From Pontibacillus litoralis JSM 072002 (lineage in GTDB: Bacteria > Bacillota > Bacilli > Bacillales > BH030062), in the NCBI RefSeq assembly GCF_000775615.1, contig NZ_AVPG01000010.1:1-64000 (forward strand): DNA of 64,000 nt. The letters are read 5' to 3'. The notes below the pieces were generated by a model. The model did no database searches, was not told where the DNA came from, and worked only from the letters and a program-made list of their open reading frames with translations. Position 1 is the stretch's first letter; each line of letters begins with the position of its first letter. The translations under genes and the position numbers were made by a program. Below are positions 15,674 through 25,696 of the stretch, piece after piece.

Positions 15674-17947
15674 TTAGTCTTGTTGTTTATTCAATGCTTC
15701 TTGTAAAGAGATTTTCGCGAGTTTTTTTCTGGAGAAGAACAAAGACGTATAGTAAGTAAACATAATGATTAGAAATCCTATTATAACCATCCATAAACTA
15801 AGATTCACTGGTAGATAGAATCCCGTTTGTTCTACAATTGATGCCATCATCGCTTCGATGCTCCACATCCCGATTGGTACAGAACATACATAAGCAATGA
15901 GGACGATAGGACTATATACATTTACAACTAACTTAGATATTTCTTTATCTTTATATCCCATCACCTTTAACAATGAGATAGATGGTCCATTTTCTTCAAC
16001 AATCAAATTCGTTATTAACGTTAATACGATGACACCAATAAGGAAAGCAATACCAGCAATTACGATAATAGAGTAACGTGTCATTGCAGAAGTTGATTCA
16101 AAGTTATCTATTACATCCTGTTTATCCTCTAAAAATAGGATATTTTCTTGCGTTATAGGTGCTTCTTCTGTCCAAATCGCTGTATAAGTATTAAGAGGAT
16201 AACCCAAGAATTCATTTACCTTTCCATGCTCGCTATATACATAATTCCCCACATAGACATTCGTAATACCAACTACTTCTTCTGTCAGCGCACGATCATT
16301 AAACGAGTTACGGATTGTCAGCGTATCCCCTACTTCAATGTTTTCCATCGTTGCAAGTGGCAAACTTACTACTATCCCTTCCTTTGTTTTCGATGTCAAT
16401 GAATGTCCTTCATTATTCAACAACTGAAGGAAGGTTGTATCCGGCGCAATTCCAAATACCATAGACTTGTGGTTTTCCTTTTGAGTTTTTTCTCCATTCA
16501 CTTCATCAATCGTTATTTCACTTGAAGTAAAGCCGCTCGCTCCTTCGTCTAGTTCCTCTTGTTGCAAGGTGTTGTAATAAACGGCATAGTCGTACGTGTA
16601 AATATCTTCATATGTTGTATCCACTAATTCATCCATCGCGTTATACGTAATAAATCCATAAATTAATAATATAGTGGAGAACATCACACCTAAGAAAATG
16701 TAAATAGCTCGAGCTTTGCTACGAATCATAAGTCGCAAGCGAAACCTAGAAATAAATGAACCTGTTCGAAATAATGGCAGCTTTTCTATGGTTGATTTTC
16801 TTCCAGCTTGCATATCCTTCGGGCTTAATAAATCTAAAGGTGCTTGAGATAACGGTTTTCGGATGACGAGGTAAGTCATTCCGAGCAGCAATAGAACAGG
16901 AAGAATGATGCCTATTATAATAACGCTAACATCCCAGTCAAAGAATGAAATACGAGGCAAATTAAAAAAGGTAGCGTATAGATTCGTAAGTGGAACGGAT
17001 AAAGCTGCTCCAAGTGCAACACCACCTAGAGTTCCAATAAACCCTATCAATGCTGCATATGTCATATAATGAAAGAGTAATTCCTTCTTACGATACCCTA
17101 AAGCCATTAGCGTTCCAATTTCTTTCCGCTGCATTTCCATTCTTCGCTTCATAATCATTAACGTCATCATAATTGCTAGTGCAAGAATAAAAAGTGGTAA
17201 AGTCGTAATTACTCCTTGAGCACCTTCAATTTCAGACTCCACAAATGTGATGCGCGGATTATCTTCAGCATTTAACCATTTTAAAATAGTAAAATCATTC
17301 GAGACCGCTTCTTTCAAACTTGCTATTGTTTCATCCTTAGCTTGATCCCCTAATATTTCAATCATCGGATATTCCGTTACAGCTTGAATCGTTTTCTCAT
17401 TGGCAATAGCTATCCCGAATGTGTTCGGATCACTTAATAAATCGCTTTCCTTATCTAAAATGTATATATAATCAGGAAGAAACATAAACCCTGTTACGGT
17501 TAACGTTTGTCCGCGTACGTTTAGTTCATCCCCTACCTGTATAGCGTGTGCATCCGCAAAAGTAGGGGCAATCGCTATTTCATTTACTTTTGTTGGCATT
17601 TCTCCTTCAGATATATATGCCTTATTGATTGTATCAGTCGTTTGAATCACTCTGAGCGTTGCGTCATTTCCAAAATCAACATCCGCTACTAGCCTTTTCT
17701 CTAATTGTACGTTATAAGCTGATTCCCATCGGGATAGCTGATTGGCATCGGCTTGCTCCGATACCATAAATCGGAAATCTTCTTGGTTATATGACTCGAT
17801 AAATTTAGTATTCCTCGTATCAAGTGTGGCGATTGCCATAGACAAAGAGACGTAAAGCATAATGGAAATGATAAGAAGCAATACAACGCCAATATATTGA
17901 AACTTACTTTGTTTCATATCACGTATAATGCTTTTTCGAAGAATCAT
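15674..17947 (-). CDS. FtsX/MacB-type ABC transporter permease
   Basis: A large permease (about 757 residues) with an N-terminal transmembrane helix and a long extracytoplasmic MacB-like domain, followed by three helices of an FtsX core (about 250-370). A second extracytoplasmic region (about 425-610) and a second FtsX core (about 620-750) follow. This two-core layout is typical of Firmicute MacB-like exporters for lipoprotein-type, peptide or antimicrobial substrates. ATG at 17947 overlaps the ATPase stop (ATGA); another ATG lies 6 bp upstream. It works with the ATPase encoded just upstream. Substrate unknown. Confidence 0.85.
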   Translation of the reverse strand: MILRKSIIRDMKQSKFQYIGVVLLLIISIMLYVSLSMAIATLDTRNTKFIESYNQEDFRFMVSEQADANQLSRWESAYNVQLEKRLVADVDFGNDATLRVIQTTDTINKAYISEGEMPTKVNEIAIAPTFADAHAIQVGDELNVRGQTLTVTGFMFLPDYIYILDKESDLLSDPNTFGIAIANEKTIQAVTEYPMIEILGDQAKDETIASLKEAVSNDFTILKWLNAEDNPRITFVESEIEGAQGVITTLPLFILALAIMMTLMIMKRRMEMQRKEIGTLMALGYRKKELLFHYMTYAALIGFIGTLGGVALGAALSVPLTNLYATFFNLPRISFFDWDVSVIIIGIILPVLLLLGMTYLVIRKPLSQAPLDLLSPKDMQAGRKSTIEKLPLFRTGSFISRFRLRLMIRSKARAIYIFLGVMFSTILLIYGFITYNAMDELVDTTYEDIYTYDYAVYYNTLQQEELDEGASGFTSSEITIDEVNGEKTQKENHKSMVFGIAPDTTFLQLLNNEGHSLTSKTKEGIVVSLPLATMENIEVGDTLTIRNSFNDRALTEEVVGITNVYVGNYVYSEHGKVNEFLGYPLNTYTAIWTEEAPITQENILFLEDKQDVIDNFESTSAMTRYSIIVIAGIAFLIGVIVLTLITNLIVEENGPSISLLKVMGYKDKEISKLVVNVYSPIVLIAYVCSVPIGMWSIEAMMASIVEQTGFYLPVNLSLWMVIIGFLIIMFTYYTSLFFSRKKLAKISLQEALNKQQD

Positions 17948-18645
17948 GCCCAAGTCACACGTTCTGGATGTACTGGTGTTTCATTTTGATAGTTTTCAAC
18001 GATTTCGCCACTTTTCATCCGAATAACGCTGTGCGCCATTTCCCCAATCCCATGATTGTGCGTAATAATACACACCGTTGTACCATATGTTTCATTAACA
18101 TATTTGAGTAATGTTAATATTTTCTTACCTGTTTCTTCATCCAATGCTCCAGTTGGCTCATCACACATAAGAATTTTAGGATTTTTAACAAGTGCACGTG
18201 CAATCGCTACACGTTGTTGTTCGCCTCCACTTAACTGGAATGGAAACTTATCCTTTTTATCCCACATACCAACCTTTTCTAACGTATCCTGCATGTTTAA
18301 AGGATTTTCGCTTAAATGTCTACCTACTTCTACATTTTCATAAACGGTTAACGTTGGGATTAAGTTGTACTGCTGAAAAATAAAGCCTAGTGTATGACGA
18401 CGATATTCTGTTAACATTTTATCTTTCAACTCGTGTAACGTTTGTCCTTCCACTTTAATCGTTCCACTCTCATATCTGTCAATTCCACCGATTACATTTA
18501 ATAAAGTAGATTTACCCGAACCAGATGGACCTAGAATTACAACTACACTCTTATCTGCTATGTGTAAGCTAGCATTCTTTAACGCGTGCACTTCTACTTC
18601 ACCACTTTGATACACCTTATTCACATCTGTTAAGTCAATACCCAT
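17944..18645 (-). CDS. ABC transporter ATP-binding protein (MacB/LolD type)
   Basis: A 233-residue ATPase with Walker A GPSGSGKST, Q-loop FIFQQYNL, signature [15 protein letters not shown], Walker B ILMCDEPTGALD and the switch His in IITHNHG. The sequence pattern is that of the LolD/MacB/FtsE subgroup, which pairs with FtsX-type permeases, and the partner gene overlaps it by 4 bp. Upstream are two inverted repeats that look like repressor sites, but no regulator gene is adjacent. Confidence 0.9.
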   Translation of the reverse strand: MGIDLTDVNKVYQSGEVEVHALKNASLHIADKSVVVILGPSGSGKSTLLNVIGGIDRYESGTIKVEGQTLHELKDKMLTEYRRHTLGFIFQQYNLIPTLTVYENVEVGRHLSENPLNMQDTLEKVGMWDKKDKFPFQLSGGEQQRVAIARALVKNPKILMCDEPTGALDEETGKKILTLLKYVNETYGTTVCIITHNHGIGEMAHSVIRMKSGEIVENYQNETPVHPERVTWA

Positions 18646-18666
18646 ACCCTCTACTCCCCCTTATTT

Positions 18667-18692
18667 TGAAATATAATAAACCTTATATTTCA
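18667..18692. promoter_or_regulatory. Inverted repeat upstream of the ABC exporter operon (site 1)
   Basis: TGAAATATAA (18667-18676) and TTATATTTCA (18683-18692) are perfect 10-bp arms with a 6-bp spacer, 22 bp before the ATPase start. The symmetry and A+T-rich arms resemble PadR-type operators. Confidence 0.5.
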
Positions 18693-18739
18693 TTTCTAAT
18701 TTTAGAATACATGAAAAGGGAACCATTCACAAGTATATA

Positions 18740-18765
18740 TGAAATATAACAATAAAAATATTTCA
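18740..18765. promoter_or_regulatory. Inverted repeat upstream of the ABC exporter operon (site 2)
   Basis: TGAAATAT (18740-18747) and ATATTTCA (18758-18765) repeat the arm sequence of site 1 with a 10-bp spacer. The same motif twice in one intergenic region supports a common DNA-binding protein. Confidence 0.4.
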
Positions 18766-18804
18766 AAATTAAGCAAAAAAACATAAGTTATCCACTTATG
18801 TTTC

Positions 18805-20052
18805 TCATTGCCGTTTAAAATCATCTAAAAAGTCTTTTTGAAAACTAGTTGTTATAGAATTAGATTTCACTTCTTTTAAAGATTTAAACGGATTGGTGCC
18901 ATATTTTTCAGTTAGTTGGTCGATTGTGTCATACAGTTTTTCTTTTTTCGCCTCTGTTTCATATGTAAATAAATTCATTTGCATGCCTGATTCTTGTTTA
19001 TCAATAAAATGCTGAGCAGTCACACCTAATAAACGAATCGGTTGCTGATTCCAATGATATTGGAACAAGTGATTCGCAGTAGCATATATATCATCCGCCG
19101 TATAAATGGAATCAGGTAATGGTTTACTTCTCGTAATCGTTTTTCTGTTTGCATAACGAATCATAATTTGCAAGTGATTTGTGCTAACTTGCTTTCGGTC
19201 CATTCTTGTTGCTACTTGTTTGGAAAGCTTTCGTAGCATTTTTGTAATTTCTACATCATCTGTTGTATCATGAGGAAAGGTCTGAGAATTACCAATACTT
19301 TTAAATTCTGAAACTGCATTGGGATCCACTTCCCTGTCATCTGTTCCATTTGCTCTTTTTTGTAATCGTTCGCCATTTATACCTAGCAAGACTCTTAATT
19401 GCAACACATCCGCATTAGCTAAATCTCCAATCGTATGAATATCAATCGTTTGTAATTTCTCGGCTGTTTTGTTTCCTACGCCGTACATTTCTATAACGGG
19501 TAATGGCCATAATTTCTTTGCTACGTCTCTTTTTCGTAATACCGTCATTCCAAGAGGTTTCTTCATATCGGAGGCCATTTTTGCTAAAAATTTGTTTGGT
19601 GCAATCCCAATGCTACATGGTAGGTCGAGTTCATGAAGTATAGTTTGTTGAATACGCTCGGCAATGTATATAGGTGTTCCCATATACTTACAGTCCGTTA
19701 TATCCATATATCCTTCATCAATAGATACTGGCTGTACTTGTGGAGTAATATTGGCTAATATTTGAAACATTTCTTTTGACGCTTCACGATAGCGATCAAA
19801 ATTAGGCCGCATTACAATTAAGTCCGGACAAAGACGCTTTGCTTCCCAAAGAGGCATCGTCGTTTTCACACCTTTTGCTCTAGCTTCATAACTACTCGTT
19901 ACAATAATGCCTCGCCTTTCTTCTGGGTTACCGGCAATAGCTAATGGTTTTCCCTTTAAATCAGGGTTATAAGCCATTTCAACAGAAGCATAGAAACTGT
20001 TCATATCAACATGGAAAATGACCCTTCCGTTTTTCGGATACCATGAAGTCAT
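18805..20052 (-). CDS. dinB: DNA polymerase IV (Y family)
   Basis: A 415-residue translesion polymerase. The catalytic acidic residues are in HVDMNSFYASVE (Asp16) and VSIDEGYMD (Asp112-Glu113). The IGIAPNKFLAKMASD finger/palm motif, the helix-hairpin-helix region VGNKTAEKLQTIDIHTIGDLA and the little-finger domain follow. A GMQMNLF stretch near the end could bind the sliding clamp. The start at 20052 has GGGAGGAGAG; the frame continues upstream to 20091 without a site. It is located between the ABC exporter and the yqjE-like peptidase. I see no obvious LexA box. Confidence 0.93.
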   Translation of the reverse strand: MTSWYPKNGRVIFHVDMNSFYASVEMAYNPDLKGKPLAIAGNPEERRGIIVTSSYEARAKGVKTTMPLWEAKRLCPDLIVMRPNFDRYREASKEMFQILANITPQVQPVSIDEGYMDITDCKYMGTPIYIAERIQQTILHELDLPCSIGIAPNKFLAKMASDMKKPLGMTVLRKRDVAKKLWPLPVIEMYGVGNKTAEKLQTIDIHTIGDLANADVLQLRVLLGINGERLQKRANGTDDREVDPNAVSEFKSIGNSQTFPHDTTDDVEITKMLRKLSKQVATRMDRKQVSTNHLQIMIRYANRKTITRSKPLPDSIYTADDIYATANHLFQYHWNQQPIRLLGVTAQHFIDKQESGMQMNLFTYETEAKKEKLYDTIDQLTEKYGTNPFKSLKEVKSNSITTSFQKDFLDDFKRQ

Positions 20053-20118
20053 ACAATCTCTCCTCCCGTTCCACGAACATAAGTTCTTCATCTAATTATA
20101 CCATAATCCAGTTTAAAC

Positions 20119-20159
20119 GAAAAAAATCCAGCGTGACAGCAATTGTCATGCGCTGGATT
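20119..20159 (-). terminator. Terminator of the M20 peptidase gene
   Basis: AATCCAGCG pairs with CGCTGGATT, with an inner TGACA/TGTCA stem; on the minus strand it is followed by a run of seven T. Confidence 0.8.
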
Positions 20160-20168
20160 CCGTCTTCA

Positions 20169-21293
20169 TTATTGGGCAGCCTCTTCGATTATAGCTGTTA
20201 CTAGTTCTGCTACTTTTTCCAGTTCATCAAGTGGCATGCGCTCCTTCGTTGTATGAATATCTTCATAACCAACGCAAAGGTTAACAGTTGGGATATTATG
20301 GCCAGCAAAAATATTCGCATCACTACCGCCACCACTTTGTTCAAGTTCAGAAGTACGGCCAATTTTACTAGCAGCACGTTTAGCAACTTCAACCACTTCA
20401 TCGCCATCTTGATGCTTAAAGCCTGGGTACATGACTTGAGCGTCAATCTCCACACTGCCTCCCATTTCTTCAGCAGTTTCTTGAAGTGCTTTCTTCATCT
20501 TCTCTACTTGCGCTTCCATTTTCTCAGGGACTAAAGAGCGAGCTTCGGCAAGAATTTCTACGTAATCACATACAATATTCGTTTTCTGTCCGCCTTCAAA
20601 ACGGCCTATATTCGCTGTTGTTTCCGAGTCAATGCGACCTAATGGCATTTTGGCAATTGCTTTAGAAGCCATTGTAATCGCAGAAACGCCATTTTCAGGA
20701 GCTACTCCCGCATGGGCTGTCTTGCCGTTCACAACTGCGTGCAACTTAGCTTGAGTTGGCGCTGCTACGACAATGTTTCCAACTGGACCGTTACTATCAA
20801 GAGCATAACCATATTTCGCCTTTAAGTAGGATGGTTGTAAGGCTTTTGCCCCTTTTAATCCAGATTCTTCACCAACCGTAATAATAAATTGTACGTCACC
20901 ATGTTCAAGATTGTTTTCTTGAATGGTGCGAATAGCTTCCATCATTGCTGCAAGACCTGTTTTGTCATCAGCACCTAGAATCGTTGTACCATCTGTTACA
21001 ACATAACCGTCTTTAATAGAAGGCTTTACACCTACACCAGGAACGACTGTATCCATGTGAGATGTAAAATAAATCGTATCCGCACCACTTACGTTCCCTT
21101 TTAATGTACAAATTAAGTTGTTTGCACCATGACCTGTTTCTGCTTGAGAATCATCTTCTTCCACTTCTAAGCCTAGCTGTACAAATTTGTTCTTTAATAC
21201 TTTCGCAATTTCTGCTTCATTTCCTGTTTCAGAATCAATTTGCACCAATTCCAAAAACTCTTCAATTAGTCTGTCGCGATTAACGCTATGCAT
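20169..21293 (-). CDS. yqjE: M20 family peptidase (PepT/YqjE-like)
   Basis: About 374 residues, a zinc-dependent M20 hydrolase of the tripeptidase-T-like group. Metal-binding motifs are visible: YFTSHMDTVVPG, ILGADDKTGLAAMMEA, ITVGEESGLKGAK with the catalytic Glu, YALDSNGPVG, and the C-terminal SGGGSDANIF. The dimerisation (lid) domain sits in the middle (ATAQAKLHAV-type region to about 290). Two ATGs are adjacent; 21293 is 7 nt from AAGGAGG, 21296 is closer. B. subtilis YqjE also lies by the carboxylase-type gene yqjD, so the neighbourhood is conserved. The peptide substrate is unknown. Confidence 0.88.
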   Translation of the reverse strand: MHSVNRDRLIEEFLELVQIDSETGNEAEIAKVLKNKFVQLGLEVEEDDSQAETGHGANNLICTLKGNVSGADTIYFTSHMDTVVPGVGVKPSIKDGYVVTDGTTILGADDKTGLAAMMEAIRTIQENNLEHGDVQFIITVGEESGLKGAKALQPSYLKAKYGYALDSNGPVGNIVVAAPTQAKLHAVVNGKTAHAGVAPENGVSAITMASKAIAKMPLGRIDSETTANIGRFEGGQKTNIVCDYVEILAEARSLVPEKMEAQVEKMKKALQETAEEMGGSVEIDAQVMYPGFKHQDGDEVVEVAKRAASKIGRTSELEQSGGGSDANIFAGHNIPTVNLCVGYEDIHTTKERMPLDELEKVAELVTAIIEEAAQ

Positions 21294-21414
21294 CATGGTT
21301 CCTCCTTCAACTATGTAAAAAAAGGAAGTTCGTAGTCGAGCTTCCTTATCGATGAATAATGCTACTAACAAGCATTACTTCTATTATACAATATTATTTC
21401 TAGTACGTTAAATG

Positions 21415-22962
21415 TTATAATGGCATATTGCCGTGCTTTTTAGCCGGTCGATCTTCCTGTTTGTTTTTCAACATGTCTAAAGCCTGAATTAAAATAATCC
21501 GCGTATCTCGTGGATCTATCACATCATCAACCATCCCTAAGCTAGCCGCTACATACGGGTTAGCAAAACGCTCTCGATATTCATTAATTTTCTCTTGCCT
21601 AACGATTTCAGGTTGCTCGCTTTCTTTAATTTCCTTTGCATATATTATATTAGCTGCTCCATCTGGTCCCATAACCGCAATCTCAGCGTTTGGCCAAGCA
21701 TAGACAAGATCAGCTCCAATCGATTTACTATTGAGCGCAACGTATGCACCTCCGTAAGCTTTTCTCGTAATAACCGTCACTTTAGGAACAGTCGCTTCCG
21801 AATACGCATATAAAATTTTAGCCCCGTGCCTAATAATGCCACCATGTTCCTGTTTAATACCAGGAAAAAATCCTGTCACATCTTCAAATGTGATGATTGG
21901 AATATGAAAGCAGTCACAAAGGCGAATAAATCGAGCTGCCTTATCAGATGAATCAATATCAAGACCACCAGCCATATATTTTGGTTGATTACACACTAAG
22001 CCAATCGTCTTTCCTTTAATTCGAGCAAAACCTACGACAATATTCTTGGCAAAGTCAGGATGAATCTCAAAGAAAGAATCTTTATCTACTACCTGTTCAA
22101 TTACTCTCCGAACATCATAAGGTCGAATCGAATCAAATGGAATAACATCTGTTAAATCCGGCCTGTAATGATCTGCCTCATCCATCTCGACTTGCTTGGG
22201 AATTTCTTGATTGTTTGCTGGTAAATAGCCAATTAAAGTTCGTACTTTTTCTAATGCATCTTCTTCTGTTGCTGCTTTCAAATGGGCGTTACCACTTTTC
22301 GTATTATGTACACGGGCTCCGCCGAGATTTTCCGAACTTATTTTCTCCCCAGTAACCGTTTCAATAACTTTCGGACCTGTAATAAACATTTGTGACGTTT
22401 CTTCCACCATAATAACGAAATCAGTTATAGCTGGAGAATATACCGCTCCGCCTGCACAAGGCCCCATAATAACCGATATTTGCGGAATAACACCCGAATA
22501 AATAGAATTACGATAAAACACTTGCCCATATCCATCAAGCGAGGACACACCTTCTTGAATACGCGCTCCACCAGAATCATTTAAACCGATGAACGGAGTA
22601 CCATTCTTTACGGCTAAATCCATCGCTGCGGCAATCTTTTTGGCATGCATCTCTCCTAACGCCCCACCAAAAACCGTAAAATCTTGCGCGAATAAATACA
22701 CATCTTGACCGTTAATTTTACCAAAGCCAGTAACAACACCTTCACCTGGCGCTTTTTTTTCTTCCATTCCAAATCCAGTACCTCTGTGTTCCATAAATGG
22801 GCTCAATTCGACAAATGTACCTTTATCCAACAAATAATCAATCCGTTCTCGTGCTGTCATCTTCCCTTTTTGTCGTTGCTTTTCAATACGTTCATCCCCA
22901 CCCCCTAATTCCACCATACGTCGTTTATCGTATAATGCATTAATTTTGTCAAAGATGTCCAT
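21415..22962 (-). CDS. pccB: Propionyl-CoA-type carboxylase, carboxyltransferase (beta) subunit
   Basis: A 515-residue biotin-dependent carboxyltransferase. It shows FVELSPFMEHRGTGFG at the N-terminus, the acyl-CoA pocket LNDSGGARIQEGV, IMGPCAGGAVYSPA, and the C-terminal half with FEDVTGFFPG, GGAYVALNSKSIGADL and AVMGPDGAANI. It transfers a carboxyl group from biotin to propionyl-CoA (or a similar acyl-CoA), giving methylmalonyl-CoA for the epimerase and mutase encoded just upstream. Its ATG overlaps the stop of the B12/epimerase gene. No biotin carboxylase subunit is in this window, so it must be supplied from elsewhere. Confidence 0.9.
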   Translation of the reverse strand: MDIFDKINALYDKRRMVELGGGDERIEKQRQKGKMTARERIDYLLDKGTFVELSPFMEHRGTGFGMEEKKAPGEGVVTGFGKINGQDVYLFAQDFTVFGGALGEMHAKKIAAAMDLAVKNGTPFIGLNDSGGARIQEGVSSLDGYGQVFYRNSIYSGVIPQISVIMGPCAGGAVYSPAITDFVIMVEETSQMFITGPKVIETVTGEKISSENLGGARVHNTKSGNAHLKAATEEDALEKVRTLIGYLPANNQEIPKQVEMDEADHYRPDLTDVIPFDSIRPYDVRRVIEQVVDKDSFFEIHPDFAKNIVVGFARIKGKTIGLVCNQPKYMAGGLDIDSSDKAARFIRLCDCFHIPIITFEDVTGFFPGIKQEHGGIIRHGAKILYAYSEATVPKVTVITRKAYGGAYVALNSKSIGADLVYAWPNAEIAVMGPDGAANIIYAKEIKESEQPEIVRQEKINEYRERFANPYVAASLGMVDDVIDPRDTRIILIQALDMLKNKQEDRPAKKHGNMPL

Positions 22963-23792
22963 TATTCTTCCTCCTTCTCAAGCTGACATAGTTCCATTAG
23001 AACACCGTTTGTTGCTTTCGGATGGAGGAAAGCGACTTGGGATTGATGAGCCCCTAATTTCGGCGTATCATGAATAAGGGAAATCCCTTTCTCTTTGTAA
23101 TGTCGTAATCGCTCTTCAATATCTGTTACTTCCACTGCAATATGATGGATTCCCTCTCCACGCTTTTCCATAAATTTTGCTATTGGCGAGTTGTCATCGG
23201 TAGGCTCTAACAATTCAATTTGCGTTTCCCCTATCTCGACAAAAGCAACTTTCACTTGTTCTGACGCTACTTCTTCCACGCCAGTTAAACGAAGACCTAA
23301 TGCATTTGTATAAAAAGGTAACGCTTGTTCAATGCTGTTTACTGCAATGCCTATATGTGCTAATTTCTCTGGTGGGGTTAAACTTGATGTTTGTTCTGGT
23401 TGAAGGATACGTTTAATGTATAAGGCTGTTTCTTCTGTAGGAGTTCCTGGTGTAAATATTTTGTGGATACCTTGTTTTTCCAAAGGTGGGATGTCTTCAT
23501 ACGGAATAACCCCTCCGCCAATTACTGGGATATCTTCTGCGTTGTGCTTCTTCAATTCTTCTATTACTTTAGGAAAAAGAGAATTATGTGCTCCAGATAA
23601 AGAAGAGAGCCCTATCACATCTACATCTTCCTGAATGGCCGCTTGAACAATTTGTTGCGGTGATTGTCTTAATCCTGTATAAATGACTTCCATCCCGTGA
23701 TCTCGCAAAGCTTGTGCAATAACTAAGGCACCTCGATCATGTCCATCCAATCCAGGTTTTGCTATTAACACGCGAATTTGCTTATGTTCCAT
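22962..23792 (-). CDS. Fusion: B12-binding mutase subunit + methylmalonyl-CoA epimerase
   Basis: A 276-residue two-domain protein. Residues about 5-130 are a cobalamin-binding domain with the DxHxxG lower-ligand motif (Asp16, His18, Gly21 in GLDGHDRGA), SSLSGAH and IGGGVIP. After a short linker, residues about 140-275 are a glyoxalase-fold methylmalonyl-CoA epimerase with likely metal ligands in LAHIGIAV, ETQIELLEP, IHHIAVEV and the final LMELCQL. It therefore supplies both the small mutase subunit and the epimerase activity. The ATG at 23792 is well spaced from AAGGAGG; the ATG 6 bp upstream is too close. It sits 17 bp after the large subunit gene. Confidence 0.9.
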   Translation of the reverse strand: MEHKQIRVLIAKPGLDGHDRGALVIAQALRDHGMEVIYTGLRQSPQQIVQAAIQEDVDVIGLSSLSGAHNSLFPKVIEELKKHNAEDIPVIGGGVIPYEDIPPLEKQGIHKIFTPGTPTEETALYIKRILQPEQTSSLTPPEKLAHIGIAVNSIEQALPFYTNALGLRLTGVEEVASEQVKVAFVEIGETQIELLEPTDDNSPIAKFMEKRGEGIHHIAVEVTDIEERLRHYKEKGISLIHDTPKLGAHQSQVAFLHPKATNGVLMELCQLEKEEE

Positions 23793-23809
23793 TGTCATTA
23801 CCTCCTTCG

Positions 23810-25462
23810 CTACATTCCTGTATATTCTCCATATTCATTACGCAGTACGTTACATATTTCACCTACAGTGGCATAGGCTTTAACTGCATCTAAAATAAGA
23901 GGCATTAAATTGATAGTTGTTTGTTGTGAAGCCTTTCTAATCCGATTGAGCGCTTGTTCAACGGCAATAGCATCACGCTCGGTGCGAACGGACTGTGTTT
24001 TCTTTATTTGTTGTTTTTCTAGCTTCTCATCTACACGTAACAGTTCTTCATTGACCTCTTCTTCAATTTTAAATTGATTCATGCCTACGATGATCTCTTC
24101 TCTTTGCTCAATCGCTTTTTGAGATTGATAGGCTGCATAATGTATTTCTCGTTGCATAAACCCTTCTTCAATGGCTTGTACTGCTCCACCTAAATCACTA
24201 ATCTGTTGTAAATAGTCGGTTACCTCTTTTTCCATATTATCTGTCAACTTTTCTACATAATAGGAACCCGCTAACGGATCAACAGTGTCCGCCACTCCAC
24301 TTTCATGGGCAATGATTTGTTGAGTCCTTAAAGCAATACGAGCAGACTCTTCAGTCGGTAAAGCTAATGCTTCATCACGAGAATTCGTATGCAAGCTTTG
24401 TGTCCCACCCATAACAGCAGATAACGCTTGGATAGCAACACGGACAATGTTATTATCTGGCTGTTGAGCAGTTAAGGTAGACCCACCTGTTTGCGTGTGA
24501 AAACGAAGCTTCCAACTTTTCGGATTTTGAGCTTGATAATGTTCTTTCATTATTTTTGCCCAAATACGCCTAGCTGCTCGAAACTTCGCTACTTCTTCAA
24601 AAAATTGATTGTGCGCATTAAAGAAAAAAGCGAGCCTTGGCGCAAATTGATCTATATCGAGGCCAGAAGCTAAAGCTGCATCGACATAAGCCATCCCATT
24701 TGCAATCGTAAAGGCAAGCTCCTGAACAGCAGTAGAGCCTGCTTCACGAATATGATAGCCAGAAATACTAATGGTGTTAAAGCGTGGCAAGTGCTCCTGA
24801 CAATATGCAAAAATGTCTGTAATAATTCGCATCGATGGCTTCGGAGGATAAATATACGTTCCTCTAGCAATATATTCTTTTAAAATATCATTTTGAATCG
24901 TACCCGTTAGTTTCTCTTTCGGTACACCTTGCTTTTCCCCAACCGCAATATACATACATAACAAAACGGAAGCCGGTGCATTGATGGTCATCGATGTACT
25001 CACTTTATCTAATGGAATTTGATCAAATAACGTTTCCATATCAGCCAATGAATCAATGGCTACTCCTACTTTCCCTACTTCTCCTTCTGCCATTGGATCA
25101 TCTGAGTCATAACCAATTTGAGTAGGTAAATCAAATGCAACCGATAAACCAGTTTGCCCTTGATCTAATAAGTAACGAAACCGTTCGTTCGTTTCTTTAG
25201 CAGAACCAAATCCCGCATATTGACGCATCGTCCAATAGCGACTCCGATACATTGTTGGCTGAATTCCTCTTGTATATGGGTATTGACCTGGAAATCCTAA
25301 TTTATCCATATATGTTTTATCTATTTCGTTTGGACTATACAACCGTTCAACTGTAATGTGCGAGCTTGTTTCAAATAGTGATTTTCTTTCTGGAAATCTT
25401 TCTGTCACTTGATCTGCTTCTTTTTCCCATTGTGCATGCTGATTTTCATACTTAGAAGTCAT
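23810..25462 (-). CDS. mcmA: Methylmalonyl-CoA mutase, large (catalytic) subunit
   Basis: A 550-residue TIM-barrel subunit without the C-terminal B12 domain, i.e. the split, archaeal-like form; the B12 domain is encoded next door. It keeps [17 protein letters not shown] with Tyr72, [10 protein letters not shown] with Arg212, and [11 protein letters not shown] with the catalytic His237. Tyr and Arg at these places fit methylmalonyl-CoA rather than isobutyryl-CoA, where Phe and Gln are usual. It isomerises methylmalonyl-CoA and succinyl-CoA in propionate or branched-chain degradation. The ATG follows AGGGGG. A TATAAT at 25549-25544 with a poor -35 may be the operon promoter. No MeaB chaperone gene is seen nearby. 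Confidence 0.92.
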   Translation of the reverse strand: MTSKYENQHAQWEKEADQVTERFPERKSLFETSSHITVERLYSPNEIDKTYMDKLGFPGQYPYTRGIQPTMYRSRYWTMRQYAGFGSAKETNERFRYLLDQGQTGLSVAFDLPTQIGYDSDDPMAEGEVGKVGVAIDSLADMETLFDQIPLDKVSTSMTINAPASVLLCMYIAVGEKQGVPKEKLTGTIQNDILKEYIARGTYIYPPKPSMRIITDIFAYCQEHLPRFNTISISGYHIREAGSTAVQELAFTIANGMAYVDAALASGLDIDQFAPRLAFFFNAHNQFFEEVAKFRAARRIWAKIMKEHYQAQNPKSWKLRFHTQTGGSTLTAQQPDNNIVRVAIQALSAVMGGTQSLHTNSRDEALALPTEESARIALRTQQIIAHESGVADTVDPLAGSYYVEKLTDNMEKEVTDYLQQISDLGGAVQAIEEGFMQREIHYAAYQSQKAIEQREEIIVGMNQFKIEEEVNEELLRVDEKLEKQQIKKTQSVRTERDAIAVEQALNRIRKASQQTTINLMPLILDAVKAYATVGEICNVLRNEYGEYTGM

Positions 25463-25634
25463 CAGCCCATCCCCCTTTTTCTCTCTTAACTGCTAATCTT
25501 CTACACACAAACAAGAAAACCCTTTCAATATTCCGACAATTACATTATATCATGAATCTTCGCAATAATTGAATAAAAGGTTGTATAAATGAATGGCTTC
25601 GTTTCATTTTTTAGTGCATTCCTCAGGAAGTAAC

Positions 25635-25663
25635 TTGTCCTTTTGACGAAATAAAGGTAAAAT
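25635..25663 (+). promoter_or_regulatory. Promoter of the prli42-like gene
   Basis: TTGTCC (25635-25640), 17-bp spacer, TAAAAT (25658-25663), followed 20 bp later by AAGGAGGA. Confidence 0.55.
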
Positions 25664-25696
25664 AACGGTAGCACTTCGCCCGAAGGAGGATTATCC

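Noticed and set aside
18056-18383. Two overlapping plus-strand open frames opposite the ABC ATPase
   Set aside because: Antisense shadows of the ATPase, with unusual composition and no RBS.
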